From Rhizobium sp. BK313 (GTDB lineage Bacteria; Pseudomonadota; Alphaproteobacteria; Rhizobiales; Rhizobiaceae), in NCBI RefSeq assembly GCF_014193655.1, contig NZ_JACHZQ010000006.1, positions 372,001 through 436,000 of the forward strand: DNA of 64,000 nucleotides, written 5' to 3'. The translations under genes were made by a program, and so were the position numbers. The stretch's first letter is position 1, and every line of letters begins with the position of its first letter. A model generated the notes under the pieces. It saw only the letters and a program-made list of their open reading frames with translations. It searched no databases and was not told the DNA's origin. Positions 27,355 through 38,485 of this stretch are shown here, piece after piece.

Positions 27355-28127
27355 CCAAGATCATCTCGACCCACTCCTATCGCGGCGGCACCGGCAAATC
27401 GAACCTCACCGCCAATCTTGCCGCGGGCCTTGCGCTGCGCGGCTACCGCGTCGGCGTCATCGATACCGATATTCAGTCCCCGGGCATCCATACGCTTTTC
27501 AAGGTCGATCCGCACAACCTCCGTTTTACGCTCAACGACTATCTTTGGGGCCGCTGCGGGGTGACGGAGACTGCGCTCGACGTTACTTCGGGCGTGGTCG
27601 ATGAAAACGATACCGTGGTGGTGCCGGAAGGTGGGCGCGTCTTCCTCGTTCCGTCGAGCATCAAGACTGGTGAAATCGCGCGCATCCTGAAGGAGAAATA
27701 CGATGTCGAGGACCTGAACAGCGGCTTTCAGAACCTCTGCGTCGAGCTGAAGCTGGACTATTTGCTGATCGACACGCACCCCGGGGTCAATGAGGAAACG
27801 CTGCTGTCGATCGCGATTTCGGATACGCTGATGCTGTTGCTGCGTCCGGATATCCAGGACTACCAGGGAACGGCTGTCACTTTGGAGCTCGCGCGTAAAC
27901 TGGAAGTGCCGCAGCTGCTTCTGGTGGTCAACAAGGCGCTGGAAAGCTTCGACTTCCAGGACCTGTCGCAACGCATCTTTTCTAGCTACCGGACGCCGGT
28001 TGCGGCTGTGCTGCCGCTGTCGACCGATCTGGTGCGCATCGGCAGCACCGGTCTCGTCAGAACGCTATCGCCGGACCATGCCTTTTCGGCGGGTGTAGAG
28101 GCGATCCTCGATCTCATCGAGGAATAG
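27351..28127 (+). CDS. MinD/ParA-like ATPase
   Basis: A 258-residue SIMIBI-class ATPase of the MinD/ParA group. The deviant Walker A is RGGTGKSN (11-18): the signature Lys near the start of the loop is Arg11 while the phosphate-binding Lys16 is kept. VGVIDTDIQSPG is the switch I/A' strand and LLIDTHPGVNEE the Walker B region. There is no obvious membrane-targeting helix at the C-terminus. Last gene of the phospho-signalling operon; it may position a complex or signalling cluster in the cell, which is inference from family and context. Start GTG 27351 overlaps the preceding stop. Confidence 0.8.
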   Translation: MTKIISTHSYRGGTGKSNLTANLAAGLALRGYRVGVIDTDIQSPGIHTLFKVDPHNLRFTLNDYLWGRCGVTETALDVTSGVVDENDTVVVPEGGRVFLVPSSIKTGEIARILKEKYDVEDLNSGFQNLCVELKLDYLLIDTHPGVNEETLLSIAISDTLMLLLRPDIQDYQGTAVTLELARKLEVPQLLLVVNKALESFDFQDLSQRIFSSYRTPVAAVLPLSTDLVRIGSTGLVRTLSPDHAFSAGVEAILDLIEE

Positions 28128-28173
28128 AGCGTTTTTTCGACTCATCCTATCGCGTGAACCGCTCTGAGGACGG
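28128..28173. repeat. Short intergenic inverted repeat
   Basis: The gap between convergent genes holds AGAGCG ... CGCTCT with about 28 bases between, a form often seen in rhizobial intergenic palindromes. Together with the T6 run near 28134 it may help to end the rightward transcript. Not a clean terminator. Confidence 0.3.
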
Positions 28174-29697
28174 TCAGGTCTCGAAAAGGCCGTGGACGAA
28201 TTCGTCGACCGAACCGATGCGCTCTTCCCTCTCGAAGCGGAGAGCTCCGGCAATCGCCGCCCAGGCGGCAGGGTCGAGATCGGCAATCGGCTCCGGCTCG
28301 ATCTTTTGCGCGGCCACCTGGTTGGACGGCTGCATGAGGAAGGGATGAATGCCCGTCAGCAGCTGATAGGCAATGCAACCGAGGGCGAAAATATCGTCGC
28401 GCGGATCGCGGATTGCGCCGTCGAACATTTCGGGGCTGGCATAGGACGTCGTCAGCGCGTTCAGCGACTGGACATCGAAACCGCCCAACGAACCAGCCGT
28501 CGCAAGACCGAAATCGAGCAGTTTCACGCTATTGTCATCGCCAACGAAAATGTTTCCCGGCTTGAGATCGGAATGCACGACGCCGTTCTGGTGCGCGTAG
28601 GCAAGCCCAGCGCAAATACCCTTGAGCATCGAGACGATCTTGCCGCCCGGCATGGCCTCACCGGCTGTGCCGGCCAGAAGCCTGCTGAGCGGCCTGCCGG
28701 TCAGCAATTCCATGACGATGAATATCTCGGACCGATCGCGGTCGAAATCATAGACCGTGGCGATGTTCGGATGGGCAAGGCTTTGTGCCTTGCGAGCCTC
28801 GGCCTCGAGCACGCGCAGAGAATCGGAATTGTTGCGGAATTCGTCATTGAGAAGCTTCAGCGCCACATAGGGCGCGCCGGCCCCCGCCTCCAGACGCCGC
28901 CGGTCGACCGCTGAATAGACGATGCCCATGCCACCCCGGCCGATCTCCGCATCGAGGATGAAGCGGTCGCGGAGAATGGCGCCGACGCCGGCGCGCTGGC
29001 CGTTGAAACCATCCATCTTGCCGAGCTCGAGTCCGTCCCGGGCATTGCCGCTGACGGCACGGCGCGCATCGGAGCGGAACCTGGCGCTCTTATAGTTGGC
29101 GAGCAGCCCGTCCAGCGCGTCCGGGCGGCCGGCGGTCCTGGAGGCGGCATCTGTCGACTGCCTGTCCTGTCGCAGGCCGCGGTAGTCCTTGACCAGGGCG
29201 GACAGGACGACATCGTCGACCTTGCTTTGCACATCGCTATATTGCGGCGGCGCGGCCCCATGACCGGGCAGGCCCACATAGGATGATGGTAGCGGGGGAA
29301 TTTTTTCCGGGGGGTGCTTCGGCGTCGTTGCCGCGGATTCTGATGGCGATCCAGTTTGCCGCAGCAATGGTACGGTTGGTTCGTCAAACAAATCCTCATC
29401 GGGAGCATGCGATGTACCGGCACTTCTGTCTGCTTCCGGCTCCCCCGACCGCCCTGAGGCTGATGCGGGCAACAGCTTCAGGAGAATATCGGCAATGTCG
29501 ACAGGAAGCCGGCCCACCGTCGCCGCATTGGAGATGGCCTCCCGAACCCTTGCCGCGCCCGCTTCGCCGCTGGCAATTTCGGCGGCCAGCCGGCTGACGA
29601 GGCCGTCATAGGTCAGCTTCCCGGTGATGAACAGTCCAATCGCCCCATCCGCGTCTTCGGCGGGAGGTTCGCTATGATCACCTTTTTTTCCCAGCAA
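28174..29697 (-). CDS. Serine/threonine protein kinase, second T6SS-locus kinase
   Basis: A 507-residue soluble Hanks-type kinase. An N-terminal helical region (1-80), a Pro/Ser-rich linker (about 80-235) and a C-terminal kinase domain (about 243-507) with GRGGMG (253-258), Lys281 in VALKLL, HSDLKPGN (375-382) and a normal DFG (395-397). Everything needed for activity is present. It differs from PpkA at 1522 in having DFG and the regulatory N-terminal half. Next to the sigma-54 activator gene (6 bp gap, same strand), so it may phosphorylate a factor that links T6SS expression with firing; the target is not known. Confidence 0.86.
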   Translation of the reverse strand: MLGKKGDHSEPPAEDADGAIGLFITGKLTYDGLVSRLAAEIASGEAGAARVREAISNAATVGRLPVDIADILLKLLPASASGRSGEPEADRSAGTSHAPDEDLFDEPTVPLLRQTGSPSESAATTPKHPPEKIPPLPSSYVGLPGHGAAPPQYSDVQSKVDDVVLSALVKDYRGLRQDRQSTDAASRTAGRPDALDGLLANYKSARFRSDARRAVSGNARDGLELGKMDGFNGQRAGVGAILRDRFILDAEIGRGGMGIVYSAVDRRRLEAGAGAPYVALKLLNDEFRNNSDSLRVLEAEARKAQSLAHPNIATVYDFDRDRSEIFIVMELLTGRPLSRLLAGTAGEAMPGGKIVSMLKGICAGLAYAHQNGVVHSDLKPGNIFVGDDNSVKLLDFGLATAGSLGGFDVQSLNALTTSYASPEMFDGAIRDPRDDIFALGCIAYQLLTGIHPFLMQPSNQVAAQKIEPEPIADLDPAAWAAIAGALRFEREERIGSVDEFVHGLFET

Positions 29698-29702
29698 GAA
29701 TT

Positions 29703-31412
<1,710 letters not shown>

Positions 31413-31442
31413 CGCAGCCCCTCGCCGCCCCTGCACCAGCAA

Positions 31443-34130
31443 CTAAGACAGGAGGTAAGCGAAGCCTCCCGTTTCCGCGAGTTCGACGCTGACCTTGTCA
31501 TGGCTCCTGCCCTCTTCGCCGAGATTGCTGAGCAGCTCGGTCGCGAGCTGCGGCAGGAGCGTACGATTGATGATGTGATCGATATTGCGGGCACCGGTTT
31601 CGACTTCCGTGCAGCGGGCAGCGATGGCGTTGACGACGTCGTCGGAATAGGAAAACGCCATCTTCTGGTTTTCGCGCAGACGCTTGCCGACCTTGTTGAG
31701 CTTCAGCCTGACGATCTTTTCGAGCGGTTCGCCAATCAACGGGTAGAAGGGCACGATCTGCATACGGGCGAGCAACGCCGGCTTGAAATGGGCGCTGAGC
31801 GTCGGGCGGATCGCCTCAACCAGTTCCTCTACCCCTGGCTTTTCGCCGCGCGTGCCGAGTTCGGTGAGGATGTCGGTCGCGAGATTGCTGGTCAACACGA
31901 TGATGGTGTTCTTGAAATCGACCAGGCGACCTTCGCCGTCGGAAAGCATGCCTTTGTCGAACACCTGGTAGAAAAGGTTCATGACTTCCAGATCGGCCTT
32001 CTCGACCTCGTCGAGCAGGACGACCGAGTAAGGGCGCTGGCGCACCGCTTCCGTCAGCACGCCACCTTCACCATAGCCGACATAGCCGGGGGGCGAGCCG
32101 ACGAGCTTCGAAACCGTGTGCTTTTCCTGAAATTCCGACATGTTGATCGAGATCAGGAAGCGTTCGCCGCCGAAGAGCTGATCGGCAATCGCTGTTGCGA
32201 GTTCGGTCTTGCCGACACCCGAAGGGCCGACGAAGAGAAAGACGCCCATCGGCGCATCCGGATTCTGTACGCCGGCCTTGGCGACGCGCACGCCATGGTC
32301 GATCGCCTCGATCGCCTGATCCTGACCGATCACGCGCTGGCCGAGATTTTCGGCAAGCGTCAGGATCGACTTGGCTTCGTCGCGGACCATGTTGCCGAGT
32401 GGAATGCCGGTCCAGTCGGCGATCACCTGGCCAATGGCTTCCGACGTCACTTCGAAGGAGACCAGCGGATTGCCGCGCTGCAGCTGCTTGAGCTTGGCGG
32501 AAGCCTCCTGGAACTCGCTCTTCAGTGCATCCGCATCGATGGCAGAAGCTGTGGCTTCGCCGCTCACCTCTGCCGGCGTCACCGCCTTATCGCCGTCCAG
32601 CGGCAGGCCGAGCTGGCTGCGGATTTCGAGGATGCGATGCACGAGCCCGACTTCCTCGTTGCGCTTGGCGATCAGGTCGGCAGCCTCGGTTTCGAGGGTT
32701 GCGACGTCAGCTTCGATTTCCGCGATGCGCGGATCGGTGTCGCCAAGATTGGAGTGATCATCGCGCAGCAGCGCTTGGAGCGCGCGCTTCTGCTCGGCGA
32801 TTCGCTTCTGCTTGAGCTCAATGACGGAAGGCGTCGAGGACAGTGACAATTTGACCCGGGCACAGGCGGTGTCGAGAACGTCGACCGCCTTGTCGGGCAA
32901 TTGTCGGCCGGAGATGTAGCGGGCGGAGAGCTTGGCCGCGGCCTCGACGGCGCTGTCGCGGATATAGATGCCGTGTGCCTTCTCATAGGCGCCACGCAGG
33001 CCGCGCATGATCGTGACCGCCTGTTCCGGGCTCGGCTCATCGAGCTTGACGAGCTGGAAGCGGCGGGCGAGAGCCGGGTCCTTTTCGAAATATTTTTTGT
33101 ATTCGCTCCAGGTCGTGGCAGCGATCGTGCGCAGCTCGCCACGGGCAAGCGCTGGCTTCAGAAGGTTTGCGGCATCCGCCCCGCCGGCAGCACCTCCGGC
33201 GCCGATCAGCATGTGTGCTTCATCGATAAACAGGATGATCGGCTTCGGCGAGGCCTTGACCTCGTCGATGATCGCCTTGAGCCGGCTTTCAAATTCACCT
33301 TTTACACCGGCTCCGGCCTGCAACATACCGAGATCGAGGCCGATGAGTTCAACATCCTTCAGGAAATCCGGAACATCGCCCTCGGAAATCTTCAGGGCCA
33401 GGCCCTCAACGACAGCCGTCTTGCCGACACCCGGATCGCCGACACAGATCGGATTGTTCTTGCGCCGGCGGCCGAGGATATCGATCATCTGCTGGATTTC
33501 GAGATCGCGGCAGAAGACGGCATCGATCTTGCCGGCGCGCGCCTGGCTGGTGAAATTCGTGCAGAATTTGCCGAGCGCGCTGTCGGGATCAGCGCCCGCC
33601 ACGGCGCCCGTGCCGGCAACGGCGGCTTCACCGCGGCTTGCGGCCGCAGCCTCGCTCTCCTGCGAGCCGTCGACGGCGGTGACGAATTCCTTCTTCAGAC
33701 GTTCGAAGGAGATAGAACCGAGAACGGACAGCCACCGATCATCGCCAAAGCGATTGGGGCGAGCAAAAACAGTCGCAAAGAGACTGCCGGAACGGACCTG
33801 GTCAAGCCCCAACTCCACGGAACTTACCAGCCAAGCGTCGGTCAGCCATTCCACCAGAAGCGGCGAGAAGACCGGGCGACCCTGGTTGCCACTGCGGATC
33901 GTTTCCAGAACCCCCTGCAGCTTGCGCTTCAGGTTTGCCGGATCGACCTCGAAATAGCGGCAGATGGATTGCACATCATGCTGCGTGTCCTCGATGAAGA
34001 CGAGCAAAAGGTGCTCGATCGAGACTTCATAATGGCCGCGGGAAACCGCAAGGCCTGCAGCCGATTCCAGAGCGCGACGGCAATAGGTGTCAAGGCGCCC
34101 GATCAGGCGACGAAGGTCCAGGTCAACCAA
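31443..34130 (-). CDS. clpV: T6SS sheath-recycling ATPase ClpV (TssH)
   Basis: An 895-residue Hsp100/ClpB-type ATPase that pulls apart contracted TssBC sheaths. N-terminal Clp-N domain (about 10-150) that binds the sheath, first AAA+ with Walker A GDPGVGKT (about 230-237), coiled-coil middle domain, second AAA+ with GPSGVGKTELA (about 636-646), and the C-terminal ClpB D2-small domain. The start codon is TTG at 34130 with AAGGA nine bases upstream; no ATG or GTG is better placed. Lies 211 bp after hcp on the same strand, so it may share the hcp transcript through a hairpin. Confidence 0.95.
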   Translation of the reverse strand: MVDLDLRRLIGRLDTYCRRALESAAGLAVSRGHYEVSIEHLLLVFIEDTQHDVQSICRYFEVDPANLKRKLQGVLETIRSGNQGRPVFSPLLVEWLTDAWLVSSVELGLDQVRSGSLFATVFARPNRFGDDRWLSVLGSISFERLKKEFVTAVDGSQESEAAAASRGEAAVAGTGAVAGADPDSALGKFCTNFTSQARAGKIDAVFCRDLEIQQMIDILGRRRKNNPICVGDPGVGKTAVVEGLALKISEGDVPDFLKDVELIGLDLGMLQAGAGVKGEFESRLKAIIDEVKASPKPIILFIDEAHMLIGAGGAAGGADAANLLKPALARGELRTIAATTWSEYKKYFEKDPALARRFQLVKLDEPSPEQAVTIMRGLRGAYEKAHGIYIRDSAVEAAAKLSARYISGRQLPDKAVDVLDTACARVKLSLSSTPSVIELKQKRIAEQKRALQALLRDDHSNLGDTDPRIAEIEADVATLETEAADLIAKRNEEVGLVHRILEIRSQLGLPLDGDKAVTPAEVSGEATASAIDADALKSEFQEASAKLKQLQRGNPLVSFEVTSEAIGQVIADWTGIPLGNMVRDEAKSILTLAENLGQRVIGQDQAIEAIDHGVRVAKAGVQNPDAPMGVFLFVGPSGVGKTELATAIADQLFGGERFLISINMSEFQEKHTVSKLVGSPPGYVGYGEGGVLTEAVRQRPYSVVLLDEVEKADLEVMNLFYQVFDKGMLSDGEGRLVDFKNTIIVLTSNLATDILTELGTRGEKPGVEELVEAIRPTLSAHFKPALLARMQIVPFYPLIGEPLEKIVRLKLNKVGKRLRENQKMAFSYSDDVVNAIAARCTEVETGARNIDHIINRTLLPQLATELLSNLGEEGRSHDKVSVELAETGGFAYLLS

Positions 34131-34263
34131 CGAAATATATCCTTGTTCGCGTCACAGAAAAAAGGACGCTTGAAAAGTCTCAATTGAAAATACTGTCGAC
34201 ATATAGCTAGCGTGCCGATGTAACAGGAATTTTTCAACTGTCACAAAATCGGCTTTCAATGAG

Positions 34264-34290
34264 GCCGTCCCCGCAAGATACGGGAACGGC
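34264..34290 (-). terminator. Hairpin between hcp and clpV
   Basis: Stem of 9-10 bp (left arm GCCGTCCCCG, right arm CGGGAACGGC, one G-T pair) with a 7-base loop, about 50 bp after the hcp stop on the minus strand. No T-run follows, so it may act as a partial terminator or protect the abundant hcp message, leaving lower read-through into clpV. Confidence 0.45.
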
Positions 34291-34341
34291 TGCAACCGGG
34301 CATCGCAGGCTCCAACGGGAGCAAACTCCGCGTGAACCCGA

Positions 34342-34854
34342 TCAGGCGACCGGCTTGCGCCAATCGTCGGAAGCCGAAGTGCCGGCCTTCTCGTGGGTCC
34401 AGTCGCACTTGCGGTAGGTGAACGACCATTCTTCGACGTTGCCACGGGAGTCGTTGGCGGAGTCATGCACGTCCGGGAGGATCGTCTTGCCTTCGACGAG
34501 AACGGCATCGGTCCACTTGATGGTGTAGTAGTGTTCCTGCGTGCCCTTGGTCGAGGTGCGCCAGAACTTCAGCTCGATTTCGAGGTTTTCGCCAGTGGCA
34601 AGCGCCTGCCAGAGCATCGGCGAAGCCTTGTCGAGCGGCTTGACGAACATGGCCGGCTCATGACGGCGCGTGCCGATGGCGGTGCCGGAGTTCGGATCGC
34701 GCGGAACGATCGCGTTGCTGCGGAACGAGTAGACGATGGATTCGCCTTCGTGGCCTTCCTGCCAGGTGTTGCCGATGGAGTCAGCGGTCGAAGCGTCCTT
34801 GGTGATGGCGCCCTGAGTAGAGCCAGTGATGGTAATGTAGCCGATGTTAGCCAT
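34342..34854 (-). CDS. hcp: T6SS tube protein Hcp (TssD)
   Basis: A 170-residue Hcp protein; hexamers of it stack to form the inner tube, and it is secreted. The family segments GESIVYSFRSNAI, RHEPAMFVKPLDKASPMLWQAL-type region and IKWTDAVLVEGK are present. Normal length with no C-terminal toxin extension. ATG 34854 is preceded by GGAG at nine bases. It is the first gene after a strong sigma-54 promoter and is followed by clpV. Confidence 0.96.
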   Translation of the reverse strand: MANIGYITITGSTQGAITKDASTADSIGNTWQEGHEGESIVYSFRSNAIVPRDPNSGTAIGTRRHEPAMFVKPLDKASPMLWQALATGENLEIELKFWRTSTKGTQEHYYTIKWTDAVLVEGKTILPDVHDSANDSRGNVEEWSFTYRKCDWTHEKAGTSASDDWRKPVA

Positions 34855-34922
34855 GAAAAATGTCTCCAGAAAAATCGCAAATGATCAACTGACGGTTCGA
34901 GGGTGTCAGCGCCAACATCAGC

Positions 34923-34939
34923 AGCAAGCAGCATGCCAG
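34923..34939 (-). promoter_or_regulatory. Sigma-54 promoter of hcp
   Basis: On the minus strand the 17-mer CTGGCATGCTGCTTGCT matches the sigma-54 consensus YTGGCACG-N4-TTGCW with one mismatch (T for C), and keeps the required GG-N10-GC spacing. The expected start is near 34912, giving a leader of about 58 nt to hcp. Sigma-54 control of hcp is known in several T6SS. The cognate activator gene is probably the interrupted one at 29703-31412. Confidence 0.75.
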
Positions 34940-35272
34940 TCTCATCGCGGAAAAATTCCTCAAGCTTAACCAGAGACTTGAAGCGGTGACATCGATTTTT
35001 CATCCGCTTTCAGCCGAGCAGTTTTCTTCTCAGCACCGCTGCAATCGCGCGGGTTTCCATACGGGTGCTTCGGGCGGAAACATCACGGGATCGCATCATC
35101 AATGGGAGAGGTCCGATTGATTTCATTGGCTTTCCTGTCTCCACCCTCCATTGCCGAAATGGGCACTGCGCATTTTTTCTGGAATTGACGGCATCGCCCG
35201 ATCGGAGAAATTTGCCCGCCAGACCTGCGCAGATCGGGCCGGGACCGAGTTTTCAGAAGAGGAGCGACGAGC
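34940..35272. other. hcp / DUF2169 divergent intergenic region
   Basis: Upstream activator sites for the hcp sigma-54 promoter should lie in this gap, but I could not identify a clear repeated half-site. On the plus strand I found no GG-N10-GC element and only a weak TTGACG hexamer near 35182, so the promoter of the spike operon is not identified. Confidence 0.35.
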
Positions 35273-38200
35273 ATGCCAGCCATCATCAAGCCGTCGCGCA
35301 TTGCCACCGCCATTCATATGGAACCGGCCGAAGGCGGTGGGCAGATGACCCTTTCGGCCTTCCTTCTGTTCGATTTCGCCACCCCTCGTAAGTTCTTGAC
35401 CGACCAGGCGCTGTGGCCGATGGTCGTCGAGCAGATGCCCAAGGGCGCTATCTTCGACAAGGGTCAATTGAAGCCCAAGGGCGAAATGATCGTCGTCGGC
35501 GCAGCACTTGCGCCCGGCGACCAGCCGGTCACCGGCATCAAGGTCACCGCAAGATTGGGAGCGATCGAGAAGCGGCTTGCCGTTTTCGGCGATCGCTACT
35601 GGCGAATGACCGACCGCGGCATCCTCATGACCGAGGCCCGACCGTTCGATCGCATGCCGATCGACGATCAGCATGCATTCGGCGGCCCGGACCATAAGCT
35701 CAATCTTCGCGGGAAAGGTGACAAGGCCCGGCAGATCGTCGACGCAGGCTATGAAGCACCCCTGCCCAACGTCGAGGATGCCGACCGGCCGATACGCTCG
35801 ATAGACGATAGGCCTCTACCGGCCGGTTTCGGGCCTCTGCCGCCCGATGCGGCGCAGCGCATGCGTTATGCCGGAACCTACGACCAGCACTGGATCAAGA
35901 ACGTCTCGCCGAGCAAGCCTGTGGACTTCAATCCGCTTTTTCACTGCGACGCGCCCGAAGACCAGCGCTTCGACACGCATTTCAATGGCGACGAGGCATT
36001 TGCCGTCTCGGGCATGTCGCGCGGCGGCTTGCACGCCGGCAGGTTGCCGCATGTGCGGCTTCGCGCGTTCATCCACCGCAGCGACGACAGCCTCGCGGAA
36101 ACGCGGATGGTCTGCGACACCGTGACGTTGTTTCCGAACATCACCAAGGCGACGATGGCATTCCGCGCCTTAGCGAAAGGTACAGATTCGCTCTGCGCGG
36201 ACATCGCTACGGTGATGATCGCCATGGAACACGCCGAGGCGCCTCCCCGCCCGGCCGACTACTATCGCCATATTTTCGGATTGCGTACCGATCGGCAGGA
36301 ATCCCACAAGCACGCCTTCTCCGATTTCCAGCTGATGCCCGAGGTCGATCCCGGGATCATTTCCGCCCGCCGCGCCGCCAAACTCGAGGACGCGCGCGCA
36401 AAGCAGCTTAAGTTCATGGACAATCTGAATTGGGCCGCAAGAAAGGCCATCGAGGACCGGGGCCTGCCTGCCGATATGGTGCCACCGCCGGACAACAGTG
36501 GTGTCGCGGCCCTGCCGCTGGTTCCGCAGCCGAGCGCTCAGGAAATTGCTGACGGCGATTTTGATCTTGCCGAGCTCATCGATGACGTGAAGACCATGGA
36601 AAAGGCGGTTCTCGAAATGAGGGACCGCGAGATGGCTGCCGCCGAACTCCAGCGCCGCGCCTTGATAAAGTCGACGCCAGCGGCGTTTTTGACGGATTTT
36701 CTGAAGCAGCCGATCGTCGACGATGCCCATATGGAGCGCTTCTCCGATCTTGCGCTCGACGAAGGCTTCGCCTCGGGCCTTGCCGGCGCCGATCGTGTCC
36801 TCGGCGACAACAAGACGGCGCTCGAAGGGCTCCATCCCGAGTTCTCCGGCGAGGCGTTCGCGCATCTGCCCGACGAGCTGGACAGTATTTTCGATACACT
36901 TGGCGACGGCGGCCCAGTGGATGCGGAAGCGGTCGAGAAACAATTGGCGACAGCCTGCGCCCGGGCGATGCGACAGCCGGAAGGCTCGCTGCTGTTCGAA
37001 GCGCGGCAATCGATCGCAAATACCAAACTGGACAGTTTCGACTTCAGCCAGCCGGTAGACGAGACATCCGATGTGCATCGGGAATTCGCCGATCTCTTCG
37101 GTAATATAACCGCTGAGACGCCGTCCGCAGAAGCAGCGACCGCCCCCGCGGGACTCTTTCCGACAGAGGAGATCGCCTTCGACCGTAGCGATGCCGAGCA
37201 GGCACTGGCGAAGGCCGCGGCAACCATCGAGGCGAAATTCCCGCATCTGGTGGGCAATGGCGGCGATGGCGACGCGATCGAGCGCCTGATGTCGAAAGTC
37301 CGTGAATTCACGCCTGCCGCCTCGGACCAGGAGGGCAACAAAACGGTTCCGGCCAGATTGGTAGAACAGAAGAAATCGGAGGCCCTGCAGAATCTGGATG
37401 AGGCCGAGGAGATGGTCGACGAGGCGATCCTCGCCGGCAGACAGAAGACCCCGGCCGCAATCTTTCCGATGCAGGCTTTCCTACCTGGTGTCGCCGAACG
37501 GCTCGGCGCTTTCGTGATCGAAAAGCTGAAGGAAGGACATGACTTCAGAGGCGCCGATCTCGCCGGTGCCAACCTCCGCGATGTAGACTTCAGCGGCCTC
37601 GATCTGCGCTCAACCTTCTTCGAGCGCGCAGATCTCACCAATGCCCGTTTCGTCGGCGCCAACCTGGAGGGCGCGGTCTTTACCGAGGCTATGCTCCGCG
37701 GCGCGGATTTCAGCGGCGCGGTGATGAACAAGGTAAACCTCAGCAAGGCGGTGCTGCGCGACAGCAGGCTCGACCGGTGCCAACTCAACAATTGCACGCT
37801 TGTCGGCACGGATTTCACCGGCGCGTCCGCGCGTGAAATGCGCGCGTCACGGATCACGATTATTGAATCAGTTCTCGACGACGCTGACTTCAGCGGCGTC
37901 GATATGGCCGAAATGCAGATACTGAAAGGCAAAGCCGATGGTCTGGTTCTGGACAGGGCTCGCATCAGCCGCGCATCCTTCATGGTGCTCTCCATGAGGG
38001 ACGCATCCTTTGAGGAGGCAGCGCTGGAGCGGGTCGCCTTCATGGAGCTGACGGCGCCCGGCGCGAATTTCGCGCATGCCCAGATGAATTGCGTCGGCTT
38101 CATCGGCAAGGGCGATCTGAGCGGCGGCCGCTTCGACGAGATCGTGGCCACCGATACATCCTGGAACACCGCCGACATGACGGAGTCCTGCTTCCTCAGG

Positions 38201-38485
38201 GCGCGGTGCGACTCGTGTCTTTTCAACGATTGCGACATGAGCGCGTCCGATCTGCGCCTTGCCTCGCTGAAGCGCGCCCGCTTCGATAAATCCATTCTTG
38301 CCGACAGCGATCTCTTCGGCGCCAATCTCTATGGCGCATCGATCGGCAAAGTCGATCTGCGACGGACATCGCTGCGCGGCGCCAACCTCTATCTTGCCGA
38401 CTTGACCGACACCAAGCTTGGAAGCTGCGACCTGACCGGCGCCAATCTGGGCAAAACGCTGCTGGAGGCGCCGAGCGATGCCTAG
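35273..38485 (+). CDS. DUF2169 protein with C-terminal pentapeptide repeats
   Basis: A 1070-residue protein. The N-terminal third (about 1-340) is DUF2169, a T6SS accessory domain found beside VgrG and PAAR genes and thought to help load cargo or tip proteins. The middle (about 340-750) is acidic, helical and low in recognisable motifs. Residues about 755-1065 are tandem pentapeptide repeats (A(D/N)LxG patterns) that should form a right-handed quadrilateral beta helix. No signal peptide. ATG 35273 is preceded by GAGGAG. The 8-bp overlap with the next pentapeptide gene implies joint production. Whether it is a chaperone, structural tip extension or exported protein is open. Confidence 0.82.
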   Translation: MPAIIKPSRIATAIHMEPAEGGGQMTLSAFLLFDFATPRKFLTDQALWPMVVEQMPKGAIFDKGQLKPKGEMIVVGAALAPGDQPVTGIKVTARLGAIEKRLAVFGDRYWRMTDRGILMTEARPFDRMPIDDQHAFGGPDHKLNLRGKGDKARQIVDAGYEAPLPNVEDADRPIRSIDDRPLPAGFGPLPPDAAQRMRYAGTYDQHWIKNVSPSKPVDFNPLFHCDAPEDQRFDTHFNGDEAFAVSGMSRGGLHAGRLPHVRLRAFIHRSDDSLAETRMVCDTVTLFPNITKATMAFRALAKGTDSLCADIATVMIAMEHAEAPPRPADYYRHIFGLRTDRQESHKHAFSDFQLMPEVDPGIISARRAAKLEDARAKQLKFMDNLNWAARKAIEDRGLPADMVPPPDNSGVAALPLVPQPSAQEIADGDFDLAELIDDVKTMEKAVLEMRDREMAAAELQRRALIKSTPAAFLTDFLKQPIVDDAHMERFSDLALDEGFASGLAGADRVLGDNKTALEGLHPEFSGEAFAHLPDELDSIFDTLGDGGPVDAEAVEKQLATACARAMRQPEGSLLFEARQSIANTKLDSFDFSQPVDETSDVHREFADLFGNITAETPSAEAATAPAGLFPTEEIAFDRSDAEQALAKAAATIEAKFPHLVGNGGDGDAIERLMSKVREFTPAASDQEGNKTVPARLVEQKKSEALQNLDEAEEMVDEAILAGRQKTPAAIFPMQAFLPGVAERLGAFVIEKLKEGHDFRGADLAGANLRDVDFSGLDLRSTFFERADLTNARFVGANLEGAVFTEAMLRGADFSGAVMNKVNLSKAVLRDSRLDRCQLNNCTLVGTDFTGASAREMRASRITIIESVLDDADFSGVDMAEMQILKGKADGLVLDRARISRASFMVLSMRDASFEEAALERVAFMELTAPGANFAHAQMNCVGFIGKGDLSGGRFDEIVATDTSWNTADMTESCFLRARCDSCLFNDCDMSASDLRLASLKRARFDKSILADSDLFGANLYGASIGKVDLRRTSLRGANLYLADLTDTKLGSCDLTGANLGKTLLEAPSDA

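Noticed and set aside
34200..34230. CGGCACG near clpV as a sigma-54 promoter
   Set aside because: The -24 half is acceptable, but there is no GC at the required -12 spacing.
35150..35200. GGGCACTGCGCATTTT as a plus-strand sigma-54 promoter for the DUF2169 gene
   Set aside because: Spacing leads to TT instead of GC at -12.
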